Source of the DNA: Lientehia hominis
Lineage (GTDB): Bacteria > Bacillota > Clostridia > Lachnospirales > Lachnospiraceae
Length of the DNA: 64,000 bases
Direction: 5' to 3'
Assembly (NCBI RefSeq): GCF_021044755.1
Contig: NZ_JAJNOR010000009.1
Span: 45,028 to 109,027 of the forward strand
The position numbers and the translations under genes are program-made. Positions 25,765 to 35,200 of this stretch are shown here, in pieces (position 1 is the stretch's first letter; each line of letters starts with the position of its first letter). The notes below the pieces were generated by a model. It saw nothing but the letters and a program-made list of their open reading frames with translations, was not told where the DNA came from and searched no databases.

Positions 25765-27252
25765 TCACTGCGCCGGTTCCTCCGCCGCCGCGTCAAGTCC
25801 GGCCTTCAGTGACTCATACCAGGCGTCAAAGGCTTCCTCTGTGATAAATGGAGCGGCCGCTTCTTCCAGAGTTTTCCCCGCTTCCAGCTCCGCTTTCACT
25901 TGCTCCCTGTCCGCAGCAGCTTTATCTGACAGATTGTATTCCAGTACCTTTCTTGCGGCGCTTCCGCCGTCAAATGCTTTATTGGTATACATCTTATTTT
26001 CAGACACAGTATCAAAACCGATCATCAGAGAATCATATGTTTTATCCGACACATCGATATTATGCTCACGGATTGTATCGTCCAGCTTCTCTTTATCGTA
26101 GGCATCCTTCTTGACCGGCATATAACCGCTGCTGCAGCCGAAGTCATAGCTGTTCTGTTCCTCGGTAAACCATTTCAGAAATTCCACTGAAGCCTTTTCC
26201 TTGGCTTCGTCTGACTTGGTCACTACCATGCCCGCACCCTGCTGTACCGCATACGGCTCACCGCCTTCAAACTGAGGCGCCGGCATCACGATGTAATCAA
26301 TAGGATATGTTTCTCCATTTTCCAGCTCCACCGTATCGGGGAAATAGGTAGCAGACGTGATGGATCCCGTAAAAGAAATGATCTCCCCGATCTTCACATC
26401 GTCCGAACGGAATCGTCCATAGGCACTGAAATACCCCTTTACAAAGGGAACATAATAATTATCCCAGATTTTTTTCATTACATCCCGGTCTGCATTATAA
26501 GTCACCTTGCCATCCTTCACCTGGAAGATCTCCGTTCCCAGCTGCATGGAACCTACAATGAAGTAATTCGCCATAGCGTCTCTTCCATAAAAAGCATGTC
26601 CGTCATTAGGCACATCCGGCGTCAGGCTGTCCGTCCAGTTGTAATAATCCTCCGCCGTTTTGGTCACGCCCTCGATGGTAGATAGCTGAGACATATCCGC
26701 TCCGGTAGCTTCTGCGAACTTCTCCCAGTCCTCCTTGTTCAGCATAAAAACTTCACTGGACTTCGCCACTGGAAAGATATAAAGCTCTTCCCCGGAGCCG
26801 ATCCGACCTTCTTCTATGTAAGAATCCACATAGCTGTCAAACTCATCCTCGTCCATATACTTAGAGATATCCGCCAGGCAGCCCATCTTCTGGACGGCAT
26901 AAGCCGTATCCGCATAAGACGAAAAAATGTTGGGCGCGTCGCCGCTTCCCACCTCTTTATTAAGCGCTGCCAGCACGTTAGTCTCCAGCTGGTTCACATC
27001 TCCCTGGCTGTGCCCCTCCACATGAATTCCTTTTTCCTGTCCGACTGTGCGGTTGAATTCTTCCACCAGGTTATCAAATGCCGTCTGCTGCACCCCGTTA
27101 TAATAATGCCACACAGTAATCGCCACAGGGCTGTCCTTGCTCTGCTTACTTTCCTTCGGAGCCGTTCCGCAGCCCGAAAGCCCCAGAAGCATCACTGCCA
27201 TCCCTGCAGCAGCAGCCCGTATCCACGCCTTCTTCTTTTGTATCTTCTTCAT
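25765..27252 (-). CDS. Extracellular solute-binding lipoprotein, family 1
   Basis: 495-residue lipoprotein: basic N-terminus, hydrophobic segment and lipobox LSGC with Cys28. The mature part begins PVAITVWHYYNGVQQTAFDN, the usual start of family 1 (sugar-type) binding proteins, and has VQQGAGMVVTKSDEAKEKAS near the C-terminus. No permease or ATPase genes are adjacent. The following gene, 39 bases on, is a hybrid kinase with an external sensor domain, so this protein may present a ligand to the kinase, or share permeases encoded elsewhere. ATG at 27252 follows GAGGAG. The promoter at 27301-27329 contains a perfect dyad. Confidence 0.9.
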   Translation of the reverse strand: MKKIQKKKAWIRAAAAGMAVMLLGLSGCGTAPKESKQSKDSPVAITVWHYYNGVQQTAFDNLVEEFNRTVGQEKGIHVEGHSQGDVNQLETNVLAALNKEVGSGDAPNIFSSYADTAYAVQKMGCLADISKYMDEDEFDSYVDSYIEEGRIGSGEELYIFPVAKSSEVFMLNKEDWEKFAEATGADMSQLSTIEGVTKTAEDYYNWTDSLTPDVPNDGHAFYGRDAMANYFIVGSMQLGTEIFQVKDGKVTYNADRDVMKKIWDNYYVPFVKGYFSAYGRFRSDDVKIGEIISFTGSITSATYFPDTVELENGETYPIDYIVMPAPQFEGGEPYAVQQGAGMVVTKSDEAKEKASVEFLKWFTEEQNSYDFGCSSGYMPVKKDAYDKEKLDDTIREHNIDVSDKTYDSLMIGFDTVSENKMYTNKAFDGGSAARKVLEYNLSDKAAADREQVKAELEAGKTLEEAAAPFITEEAFDAWYESLKAGLDAAAEEPAQ

Positions 27253-27300
27253 CTTTTCTCCTCATATGGTCTACCAGACCCATTTTTATTCTTCCTCATA

Positions 27301-27329
27301 ATTGTAGGTGATTTTAAATCAGATGTAAA
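27301..27329 (-). promoter_or_regulatory. Promoter with dyad in the spacer, for the binding protein-kinase operon
   Basis: On the minus strand TTTACA (27324-27329) and TACAAT (27301-27306) are 17 bases apart. The spacer contains the perfect dyad TGATTT-A-AAATCA (27309-27321). A repressor bound there would block RNA polymerase. Confidence 0.55.
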
Positions 27330-27336
27330 GGTATAT

Positions 27337-28005
27337 CTACTTTTTCCTTCTTCCCGCAATCTTTGCGAAGGCCACGCCGGCGGCGGTGCTTACCAATGTG
27401 GCCAAAATTGCAGGAGCCACGATGGCAGTGGGATTCACAGCGCCATACTGCGCCCGGTAAGCGATCATGTTTATGGGTATCAGCTGAAGGGAGGAAATAT
27501 TCAGAATGAGGAATGTGCACATTTCCGTGCTGGCCGTTCCTCTGGGCACCGCTTTTCTCCGCCCGCGGAGTCTCTTTTCTGTCCGTCCTCGCTCATTGCC
27601 GCCGTCACTTCCGAAAGCAGCGCCGTTTCTCCGTTCTTCCTCCAGCTCCTCCAGGCTTTCCATGGCTTTCAGGCCGGCGGGGGTGGCCGCCCATCCAAGC
27701 CCCATGACATTTGCCACGATATTTGTAGAAATCTCGTCCCTGGCCTTGTGTCCGGGCGGGATATCAGGGAACATGAAGCCCACAAACGGCTTTAAGAGCC
27801 TGGTGATCTTCTCTATGATCCCCGCTTCCTTGGCCACTTCCATCATGCCGGTCCAGAAGGCCATTACCCCCGCCATGGTAATGCAGAGGGAGACCGCGTC
27901 CTTTGCCCCCGTAAGAATCCCGTCAGTCAGCTCCGCCGGTCTTCCCAAAAGGACTCCCCATACGATGCCGAGAATCAGCATGGCTCCCCATAAATAATTT
28001 AACAT
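27337..28005 (-). CDS. spmA: Spore maturation protein A
   Basis: Membrane protein of 222 residues of the nucleoside recognition (Gate) domain family, needed in Bacillus for proper dehydration of the spore core. Conserved text includes GAKDAVSLCITMAGVMAFWT, GLGWAATPAGLKAMESLEEL and MCTFLILNISSLQLIP. Compared with the roughly 196-residue Bacillus protein it carries a basic, glycine-rich insertion of about 30 residues (from EERRNGAAFGSDGGNERGR to RGRRKAVPRGTAST) in a loop. The partner gene spmB, normally adjacent, is absent on both sides. The upstream terminator at 28051-28078 separates it from the ABC genes. Confidence 0.88.
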   Translation of the reverse strand: MLNYLWGAMLILGIVWGVLLGRPAELTDGILTGAKDAVSLCITMAGVMAFWTGMMEVAKEAGIIEKITRLLKPFVGFMFPDIPPGHKARDEISTNIVANVMGLGWAATPAGLKAMESLEELEEERRNGAAFGSDGGNERGRTEKRLRGRRKAVPRGTASTEMCTFLILNISSLQLIPINMIAYRAQYGAVNPTAIVAPAILATLVSTAAGVAFAKIAGRRKK

Positions 28006-28050
28006 GCTCTGTCTTCTCCTGAATCATCTTCTTTTCCACCACCATATGAA

Positions 28051-28078
28051 AAACGGACGGAAATCATTCCGTCCGTTT
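28051..28078 (-). terminator. Intrinsic terminator after the ABC permease gene
   Basis: Perfect 12-base-pair stem (AAACGGACGGAA with loop ATCA on the plus strand); on the minus strand it is followed by TTTTTCAT. It lies about 40 bases after the permease stop. Confidence 0.85.
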
Positions 28079-28116
28079 CTGCATGAAATGCGGTTTTTGC
28101 CTCTCCGCCTGCCCTG

Positions 28117-29694
28117 TCATCTCCGAAGCCGGAAGGTCTTTGGCGCATACCGGTAGACCAGAATAAGCGCCAGCACAATATACACCGCGCAGAAAACAAT
28201 CACCAAAACGCCAAACAGGAGGACCGGGATTCTCTTTCCCACCAGCACATAGCAGACCAGATAAGTAACGCCGTCCGCAATGCTGTAGAGCATACTTTTC
28301 ATCTCGATCTCCACATTATAGGGCTGCAATAGATAATAGAGCACCAGATTATGAACAGAGAAAAATACGCTCATAAAAAGGATGGACACAAACAATATGG
28401 CATAGTTCATGTATTGATCTGTACCGCCCGTCAGATACAGTAAGAGCGGCAGCCCAGCGGCCAGGACCAGCGTAGGCGGAAGATTCAGCCAGATTACTGA
28501 TTTAAGCCGTTCCCTGAACAGGCTCAGGATCACATGGGGCTGCCGGTAAAACCGGTATGTCAGCATACTGTGGTCACAGTTCATGAACATGGCCTGGGAA
28601 ACCACCTTTCCCCGGTTAGTCAAATACATCACAAACATAAAATATGGAAGAATAGTCAGCATCAGCCCGTTTACCTGAATACCTAACTCGGGCTTTATCA
28701 AGCATGCCGCAGCAGTCATCCCCCAAAGGAGGAGCAGGATGGCGGCCGTTCTTTTCGAAGACCGGATCAATATCTTTCTGTGCCTTTTCATAAAAAGATC
28801 ATGGAAATAGGCGAAACCGGATTTTCCACTCTCCGCTTCTGCCGTTATATCGATTTTCTTCTGATAGCTCCCCTGCATGATCTCTCTTTTGTTTTCCGCT
28901 GTATTAAATATGACGGACGATCTGCCCAGCATCTTCCGGCACATGGCGCTGTATTTCCGGAACCGGAGGACATAGACGAGGCACGCGGCTCCCAGTACGA
29001 TTCCTGAGAGTCCTGCCGCCCAGACGATCCTTTCATCAAGCGCGTATCCCCAAATCGGCGGACCGTACGCGGCCGCCAGCAAAAGGGCCACAGTAATCCA
29101 AGCCACCGCCGGCAGGTTGTTTTCGTTCCTTGCTTTTCCATGCTTCTCATAATCCCGCAGCACACAGGCGCTGATCACCAGCTTGAAGCCCACGATAAAG
29201 AATGGATATAAAATACAAAGCGGCAGAGATACCCCGGCCTTTGTCCCGAACCAAATCATAAACGGCATAAATCCCACTATCATTTTGATAAGGAAATACA
29301 GATAGTTGGATACCACATATTCCCGGGCGTCCATGTTCATGAGGGCGATCCCATAATACTTATCCTTTGTGGGGTTGAAAAGATTCGTATTCATGAAAGC
29401 CCCGATGAAGCTCAAAAACAGCAGAATGTGAGAGAACCCGGCTCCCGTTTCTGTCTTCATGAGTCCGGACATCAGAGAAACCATAAACAAAAGGTACAGA
29501 AATTTCCCCAGAAATACCGACAGAAGCTCCCACAGAACAGCTGCAATATCGGCAAATGTCTTCAGCCCCGGGCTCGCGTACAGCCGGTCAGGCAGCAGCT
29601 TTTTTATAATAGGGATCTGCTTCAGAGAATAGATCACACTGTTCGCCTTATAGGTATTTCTGAGACGGAATCCCGTCTTAAAGGTACTAATCAT
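28117..29694 (-). CDS. Large ABC transporter membrane subunit, unclassified
   Basis: 525-residue protein with ten or more hydrophobic segments and a central cytoplasmic region (about residues 250-310, rich in Lys and Glu: TAENKREIMQGSYQKKIDIT). It has no extracytoplasmic domain of note. I recognise it only by context: its start overlaps the end of an ABC ATPase gene by eight bases. ATG at 29694 is preceded by AAGGGGGAAG and begins MISTFKTGFRLRNTYKANSV. Such large two-part permeases occur in Clostridia and Bacilli in exporter-like pairs with unknown substrates. Confidence 0.75.
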   Translation of the reverse strand: MISTFKTGFRLRNTYKANSVIYSLKQIPIIKKLLPDRLYASPGLKTFADIAAVLWELLSVFLGKFLYLLFMVSLMSGLMKTETGAGFSHILLFLSFIGAFMNTNLFNPTKDKYYGIALMNMDAREYVVSNYLYFLIKMIVGFMPFMIWFGTKAGVSLPLCILYPFFIVGFKLVISACVLRDYEKHGKARNENNLPAVAWITVALLLAAAYGPPIWGYALDERIVWAAGLSGIVLGAACLVYVLRFRKYSAMCRKMLGRSSVIFNTAENKREIMQGSYQKKIDITAEAESGKSGFAYFHDLFMKRHRKILIRSSKRTAAILLLLWGMTAAACLIKPELGIQVNGLMLTILPYFMFVMYLTNRGKVVSQAMFMNCDHSMLTYRFYRQPHVILSLFRERLKSVIWLNLPPTLVLAAGLPLLLYLTGGTDQYMNYAILFVSILFMSVFFSVHNLVLYYLLQPYNVEIEMKSMLYSIADGVTYLVCYVLVGKRIPVLLFGVLVIVFCAVYIVLALILVYRYAPKTFRLRR

Positions 29695-30397
29695 TTTCTT
29701 CCCCCTTAAGAGCCTGTATGATCTTATCCTTAAAGTCACGGTCGGAAAGGTTTTCTTTTGTGACCGGCTCCAGTACGCCGCCGTTCAGAACCGCGATCTC
29801 GTCACACAGATCCAGAGCAAGCTCCATTATATGTGTGGAAAAAATAATGATATGATCCTTTTTGATCTGCCGGAGCAGCTGCTTCATCTCCTCCGCCACC
29901 ACCACGTCAAAAGAGGTGAGGGGCTCATCCAGCAAAAGCACAGCCGGGTCTGCGATCAGATTGACCAGAAGCTGCATCTTATTCTTCATGCCGTGGGAAT
30001 AATCCTTTAGCAGCCTGTCTCTGTCCTCTGGATCAATATCCATGAAATCAAAATACTCATCCTCTGATTTCACTTCCTGGATCCGTTTCCGGTTAATATC
30101 CAGAAAAAACTTAAGAAACTCTCTTCCGGTCAGAAACTCAGGCACGACCGGCGTGGACAGTACATACCCGATATCTTCCGCCGCAGGCTTCCGCGCCGCG
30201 CCGTCCTCATCCTCCAGAAAAAACTCTCCGCCGTCAATTTCCATATCTTCATTGATACAGTTAAAAAGTGTCGTCTTGCCTGCTCCGTTCCTTCCCAGCA
30301 ATCCATAGATCTTTCCCTTTTCAAAGGAAAAACTGGCCCCGCACAGAACCTCCTTATTGTCAAACGATTTCTTCAAATCCCGGATAACTAATTTCAC
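29687..30397 (-). CDS. ABC transporter ATP-binding protein
   Basis: 236-residue nucleotide-binding subunit: Walker A GRNGAGKTT (about 34-42), a signature degenerated to YSHGMKNKMQLLVNLI (SHGM in place of SGGQ), Walker B VLLLDEPLTSFD and switch histidine in IFSTHIMEL. The start is GTG at 30397, behind AGGAGG. The gene overlaps the membrane subunit gene by eight bases. The degenerate signature is common in two-gene exporters of the EcsA type. Substrate unknown. Confidence 0.88.
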   Translation of the reverse strand: MKLVIRDLKKSFDNKEVLCGASFSFEKGKIYGLLGRNGAGKTTLFNCINEDMEIDGGEFFLEDEDGAARKPAAEDIGYVLSTPVVPEFLTGREFLKFFLDINRKRIQEVKSEDEYFDFMDIDPEDRDRLLKDYSHGMKNKMQLLVNLIADPAVLLLDEPLTSFDVVVAEEMKQLLRQIKKDHIIIFSTHIMELALDLCDEIAVLNGGVLEPVTKENLSDRDFKDKIIQALKGEEND

Positions 30398-30449
30398 TGC
30401 TGTTTTATCCTCCTGTCATATGTCGTTCCCAAAATTACGTATCCCTTTT

Positions 30450-30478
30450 ATTATAGCAGATACCATATCCTATGGAAA
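30450..30478 (-). promoter_or_regulatory. Promoter of the two-gene ABC operon
   Basis: Extended -10 TGCTATAAT (TATAAT at 30450-30455 on the minus strand) with TTTCCA (30473-30478) 17 bases upstream. It lies in the short space after the end of the fatty acid operon. Confidence 0.5.
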
Positions 30479-30516
30479 CCCTGACATTTTGAGAGCACAT
30501 TTCACCGCTCTTTCCG

Positions 30517-31572
30517 TCACATTAGATCCGCGATCACTTCCCGGACAGTCTCGATCCTCTCGGCTCGGAAAGCATTGGCTCCGCAGAACAGCAGGGCGTC
30601 CTGAATCTTTCCTCTGGCCGCGTTCAGCAGGGCGTCCGTGATGCAGTAAGGCATCTCCTTTGGATCACACTTCTCCAGGCATTGATGGCACCTGGACGCC
30701 GGCTTCCGCCTTTCCTTCACCTCTCGGAGAAACTTATTCAAAATCGCCCTTCCCGGCATGCCTACCGGGCTTTTTGTAATGACGATATCTTCCTTTTTCG
30801 CGTCTATATAGGCCTGCTTATAAGCGGCCGGCGCGTCACATTCCCTGGTGGTCACAAACCGGGTTCCCACTTGTACGCCGTCGGCTCCCAGGTCATTCAT
30901 ACAGTGTTCTACGTCCATCCTGTCGTATATACCTCCGGCCACGACAACCGGAATCTTTTTTCCATACTTCATTCCGCATTGTCTGACCACTTCGGTGATC
31001 TTCCGAATTTCTCCGTCATAGTCCAGTTCCTCGATATGGGACAGCTCTTGCTCTCGAAATCCAAGATGGCCCCCGGCTTTTGGCCCTTCTATGACCACCA
31101 TGTCCGGCGCTGTCTGATAATGCCGGTCCCACAGCTTGCAAATGACGACCGCCGCTTTGACAGATGAAACAATCGGAGCGATCTTCGTACGAAAACCGCG
31201 CACCAGCTCCGGAAGCTTTGACGGAAGTCCTGCCCCGGAAATAATGATATCAGATCCGGCTTTTACCGCCGCACGCACGTAATCCTCATACCGTTTTGTG
31301 GCCACCATGATATTGCAGCCGATGATTCCTCCCGGCGCTATTTCCCTGGCCTTATTAATTTCCTCACCGATACACCTTAGATTTGTCTCAATGGGAGCCT
31401 CGTCAAATTCCGGATCCCGGAACCCGATCTGTGCCGTGGAGATGACGCCGATCCCGCCTTCCTTCGCCACGGCACCTGCCAGCCCAGACAGACTGATTCC
31501 GACTCCCATGCCTCCCTGTACCAGCGGGATTTCCGCGGTAAGATCTCCAATAACCAATGGCTCTCTTTTCAT
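30517..31572 (-). CDS. FMN-dependent nitronate monooxygenase/enoyl-ACP reductase-like protein
   Basis: 351-residue TIM-barrel flavoprotein of the NPD/FabK superfamily. Visible are the N-terminal IPLVQGGMGVGISLSGLAGA, the flavin-binding GCNIMVA, the GPKAGGHLGF segment and GADGVQVGTRFVTTRECDAP. It differs from the FabK encoded upstream by its C-terminal cysteine cluster (CHQCLEKCDP, then YCITDALL and FCGANAFR), which may hold a metal or cluster. It is the last gene of the fatty acid operon, 44 bases after accDA. It may be a second enoyl reductase, a nitronate oxidase or a redox enzyme of lipid metabolism. ATG at 31572 follows GGAGGGAAGG. Confidence 0.82.
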   Translation of the reverse strand: MKREPLVIGDLTAEIPLVQGGMGVGISLSGLAGAVAKEGGIGVISTAQIGFRDPEFDEAPIETNLRCIGEEINKAREIAPGGIIGCNIMVATKRYEDYVRAAVKAGSDIIISGAGLPSKLPELVRGFRTKIAPIVSSVKAAVVICKLWDRHYQTAPDMVVIEGPKAGGHLGFREQELSHIEELDYDGEIRKITEVVRQCGMKYGKKIPVVVAGGIYDRMDVEHCMNDLGADGVQVGTRFVTTRECDAPAAYKQAYIDAKKEDIVITKSPVGMPGRAILNKFLREVKERRKPASRCHQCLEKCDPKEMPYCITDALLNAARGKIQDALLFCGANAFRAERIETVREVIADLM

Positions 31573-31616
31573 ATACCTTCCCTCCATTGTCCGGACTCCC
31601 GGCAGCATTCCCAGGT

Positions 31617-33350
31617 TTACATGGCCCGGAAACGCTCATAACGGTGGACCATGAGTTCTTCCCCGCTCATGGAACCGTACCTGTTCAGGAACTCTTCAAA
31701 TCCGTTTTCCAGTACTGAGCAGATAATTCCGCTGTTTGCCCGGCCGGCCGGCTCCTCCTCCGGAATAATACGCTCAATGATTCCAAGCTCCATAAGATCG
31801 GCCGCTGTGATCTTCATAATGCCGGCCGCTTCATTCGCCCTTTTGCTGTCTTTCCACAGAATTGAAGCGAAACCTTCCGGAGAGAGGATAGAATAAATAG
31901 CATTTTCCATCATCCATACCTCGTCGGCCACCGCAAGGCCCAGAGCGCCTCCGCTTCCTCCTTCTCCGATCACTACCGAAAGAACCGGCACCTTCAGTCC
32001 GGACATTTCAAATAAATTCCGGGCAATGGCTTCGCCCTGCCCCCGTTCCTCTGCTTCCAATCCACAGAATGCTCCCGGCGTGTCCACAAAGCAGAAAACG
32101 GGCCGGCCGAATTTCTCCGCCTGTTTCATCAACCGGAGGGCTTTCCGGTAGCCGTCCGGCGAAGGCATGGAAAAATTCCGTTCAATATTCTCTTTGGTAT
32201 TTCTGCCCTTTTGCTGTGCGATCACTGTCACCGGACGTCCATGGAATTTCGCGATCCCTCCCACAACAGCCTTATCGTCATGGCAGTACCGGTCTCCATG
32301 AAATTCGATGAAATCTTCAAATATGCCTTCAATATAATCAATCCCGGTGAGGCGTCCCGGTTTTCTGGATAGTTTTACTTTTTCCCAGGCAGGCAGACCC
32401 TGCTGTCTTCCGGAGTTCCGATCAGCCGCCGCCCTGCCTGCCGGCGTCAGATCTTCTTTTTTATTTTGGTCTTTTGCACCGCATTTATTATCTTCATGGA
32501 GCATGAGAATCCTGGTGAGCATTTCTCTGGATTCCTCTCTTTTCATGATAGCATCCACAAATCCATGGTCCTCCAGAAACTCTGAACGCTGAAATCCTTC
32601 CGGAAGCTTTTGTCCTATGGTCTGCTCGATCACCCGGGGGCCGGCAAAACCCACCAGCGCTCCCGGCTCTGCCAGAATGATATCTCCCAGCATGGCAAAG
32701 CTGGCGGTCACGCCTCCCATGGTGGGCTCTGTCAGTACCGAAATGTAGAGAAGCCCTGCGTCGCTGTGCCTTTTCAGCGCGGCAGAGGTCTTAGCCATCT
32801 GCATCAGCGACACGATTCCTTCCTGCATCCTGGCTCCGCCGGAGCAGCAAAACAAGATTACCGGAAGCCTTTCTTCTGTAGCGCGCTCCACCAGCCTAGT
32901 GATTTTTTCACCCACGTTATGGCCCATGCTCCCCATAATAAACCGGCCGTCCATAACGCCCACTGCCGTTCCATGACCTCCCATGGTCATTTTTCCCGTA
33001 ATGACCGCCTCATCAAGTCCAGTCTTTTCCTGAAGCTCCGCCACCTTTCTGGGATAGCCGGGAAGCTGCAGGGGATTCTTCACCGGAAACCCTTTATCCC
33101 ACTCTTCAAAGCTTCCTTCATCTGCCAGCATATCGATCCGGCGGTAGGCGTGTACGCGGAAATATCCTTTACATTTGGGACAAATATAATTGCCTTCAAT
33201 GACATCTTCCGTATAAATAGGAGCGCCGCATTTATTGCATTTACGCCACATGCCCTTGGGCACTTCCGGCTGCGCCGTTCCTTTTTTCTCCGGCATTTCA
33301 ATTTTAATATAAGTATTGGACGGTGTCCTCTTAAATAAATGTTTCCGCAT
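31617..33350 (-). CDS. accDA: Acetyl-CoA carboxylase carboxyltransferase, fused beta and alpha subunits
   Basis: 577-residue natural fusion. Residues 1-290 are AccD: zinc finger Cys38, Cys41, Cys57, Cys60 ([20 protein letters not shown]) and the acyl-CoA binding [20 protein letters not shown] and [13 protein letters not shown] charged linker (about 290-320) leads into Acc[41 protein letters not shown] and [20 protein letters not shown]. Most bacteria encode the two subunits separately. Transfers carboxyl from carboxybiotin to acetyl-CoA to form malonyl-CoA. It follows accC by 12 bases; with accB and accC the complete enzyme is encoded here. Confidence 0.95.
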   Translation of the reverse strand: MRKHLFKRTPSNTYIKIEMPEKKGTAQPEVPKGMWRKCNKCGAPIYTEDVIEGNYICPKCKGYFRVHAYRRIDMLADEGSFEEWDKGFPVKNPLQLPGYPRKVAELQEKTGLDEAVITGKMTMGGHGTAVGVMDGRFIMGSMGHNVGEKITRLVERATEERLPVILFCCSGGARMQEGIVSLMQMAKTSAALKRHSDAGLLYISVLTEPTMGGVTASFAMLGDIILAEPGALVGFAGPRVIEQTIGQKLPEGFQRSEFLEDHGFVDAIMKREESREMLTRILMLHEDNKCGAKDQNKKEDLTPAGRAAADRNSGRQQGLPAWEKVKLSRKPGRLTGIDYIEGIFEDFIEFHGDRYCHDDKAVVGGIAKFHGRPVTVIAQQKGRNTKENIERNFSMPSPDGYRKALRLMKQAEKFGRPVFCFVDTPGAFCGLEAEERGQGEAIARNLFEMSGLKVPVLSVVIGEGGSGGALGLAVADEVWMMENAIYSILSPEGFASILWKDSKRANEAAGIMKITAADLMELGIIERIIPEEEPAGRANSGIICSVLENGFEEFLNRYGSMSGEELMVHRYERFRAM

Positions 33351-33362
33351 ATTCTCTGCCTC

Positions 33363-34679
33363 TTATTTAAAATAGGTCTCCATAAAACCGGTGTCTACAG
33401 GACCGGCTTCATAAACAGGGTGGGTGAATATTTCATACTGATTCTCCAGATTTGTATCCACCCCTTCTATTACAAGTTCACCCAGCGCGCACTGCATTTT
33501 TCTGACTGCATCTCTTCGGTCTCTGTCATGGACAATGAGCTTCAGCAGCATGGCGTCATAGTTGGGCGGAATTAAATATCCGTTGTATACCGCCGTATCC
33601 ACCCGGATGCCGTTTCCTCCCGGCACCAGGATATTCTTGATCCTCCCCGCCATCCGGGCGTTGATCCTGCATTCAATGGAACAGCCCGTCAGGTGAATAT
33701 CTTCCTGGCGGACAGACAATGGCTCTCCCGCGGCGATCCGAATCTGCTCTTTGACCAAATCCAATCCCGTAACTGCCTCTGTCACCGGATGCTCCACCTG
33801 TATCCGGGTATTCATCTCTATAAAATAGTAATGGCCCTCGCGGTCCAGCAGAAATTCGATGGTGCCGGCATTCACATATCCGGCCGCTTTTGCCGCTCTT
33901 ACCGCCGTTTTTCCCATTTCTTTCCTGAGCTCTTCCGATATGGCGGCCGACGGTGATTCCTCGATCAGCTTCTGGTGGTTCCTCTGCACGGAGCAGTCAC
34001 GCTCGCCCAGATGGACCACGTGACCGTGTTCATCAGCCAATATCTGAAATTCAATATGTCTCGGATTCTCCACATATCTCTCCAGATACATCGTATTATC
34101 TGAAAACCCTTTTACGGATTCTCTTTGAGCGTTCAGGAAATTCGTCTCAAATTCCTCCTCCCGCTCTACGACCCTCATTCCTTTTCCGCCACCGCCGGAC
34201 GCTGCCTTTATCATAATCGGATAACCGATCTCTGCCGCCATCCGGAGCCCCGTCTCCGCGTCCCATACCGGTTCTCTGCCTCCCGGCACCACCGGCACTC
34301 CCGCGGCGATCATGGTATTCCTCGCCTCAGACTTGTTTCCCATCCTGGCTATGACCTGGCTGTCCGGACCTATAAATTTAATGCCGCAAAGCGCGCACAG
34401 CTCTGCAAACCGGGCGTTTTCGGACAAAAAGCCGAAGCCGGGATGGATGGCATCGGCTCCCAGAGATACGGCAGCCGACAGGATCCTCTCCATATTCAGA
34501 TAGCTTTCCGACGAATTGGCCGGGCCGATGCAGATGGCCTCATCCGCCAGCAAAGTATGGAGCGCCTCGCTGTCGGCCTCTGAATATATCGCTACCGTAT
34601 GGATTCCTATCTCCCGGCAGGCCCGGATGATCCGCACCGCGATTTCCCCTCTATTGGCAATCAAAACCTTGTTAAACAT
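33363..34679 (-). CDS. accC: Acetyl-CoA carboxylase, biotin carboxylase subunit
   Basis: 438-residue ATP-grasp enzyme that carboxylates biotin on AccB. The N-terminal domain starts MFNKVLIANRGEIAVRIIRA; the ATP-binding glycine loop is KAASGGGGKGMRVV; the catalytic segments HIEFQILADEHGHVVHLGER, CSVQRNHQKLIEESPS and FIEMNTRIQVEHPVTE are complete; the C-terminal domain has GHSIECRI-like GCSIECRINA. Normal length for AccC. It lies 29 bases after fabZ and 12 before accDA, in the middle of the operon. Confidence 0.97.
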   Translation of the reverse strand: MFNKVLIANRGEIAVRIIRACREIGIHTVAIYSEADSEALHTLLADEAICIGPANSSESYLNMERILSAAVSLGADAIHPGFGFLSENARFAELCALCGIKFIGPDSQVIARMGNKSEARNTMIAAGVPVVPGGREPVWDAETGLRMAAEIGYPIMIKAASGGGGKGMRVVEREEEFETNFLNAQRESVKGFSDNTMYLERYVENPRHIEFQILADEHGHVVHLGERDCSVQRNHQKLIEESPSAAISEELRKEMGKTAVRAAKAAGYVNAGTIEFLLDREGHYYFIEMNTRIQVEHPVTEAVTGLDLVKEQIRIAAGEPLSVRQEDIHLTGCSIECRINARMAGRIKNILVPGGNGIRVDTAVYNGYLIPPNYDAMLLKLIVHDRDRRDAVRKMQCALGELVIEGVDTNLENQYEIFTHPVYEAGPVDTGFMETYFK

Positions 34680-34708
34680 GCCGCTCCTCCATTTCAGGCC
34701 CGCTTATG

Positions 34709-35131
34709 TCAGCCCACCATAAAGGTCAGCTCAGCCGTCACCGCTGCCTGTCCGTCCACCGTTGCCGTAGCTTTTCCGACACCCAGGGGGCCTTTTCTTT
34801 TAATCAGCTCGCATTCCAGCTTCAGCTTATCTCCAGGCTGCACCTTTTTTTTAAATCTGGCGTTATTAATGGCTCCGAAATACGCCACCTTGCCTTTATT
34901 TTCTTCCAGGCTCAATATCGCCACGGCCCCTACCTGTGCAAGAGCCTCGACGATCAGGACTCCCGGCATCACCGGTTCCTGTGGAAAATGTCCTTTAAAA
35001 AAATCCTCGTGATAGGTCACGCATTTATAGCCTGACGCCCTGACTCCCGGCTCCAGCTCCTCAATACAGTCCACCAGCAAAAAAGGATGTCTGTGAGGAA
35101 TGATCGCCTCAATTTCTTTTATACCTAACAT
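34709..35131 (-). CDS. fabZ: 3-hydroxyacyl-ACP dehydratase
   Basis: 140-residue hotdog-fold dehydratase of fatty acid elongation. Catalytic motifs: His in [11 protein letters not shown] and Glu in [23 protein letters not shown] at 35131 follows AAAGGAG; an upstream in-frame start at 35176 would add a glycine- and lysine-rich extension and is less likely. In the anaerobic pathway with FabK and without a recognisable FabA it would act on all chain lengths. It lies between accB and accC. Confidence 0.95.
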   Translation of the reverse strand: MLGIKEIEAIIPHRHPFLLVDCIEELEPGVRASGYKCVTYHEDFFKGHFPQEPVMPGVLIVEALAQVGAVAILSLEENKGKVAYFGAINNARFKKKVQPGDKLKLECELIKRKGPLGVGKATATVDGQAAVTAELTFMVG

Positions 35132-35200
35132 TTCCTGTGCTCCTTTCCCCTGTCCTCCGATGTCCTTCCCCTTCATAATCCCAAACTTGTATTGTCCAAA

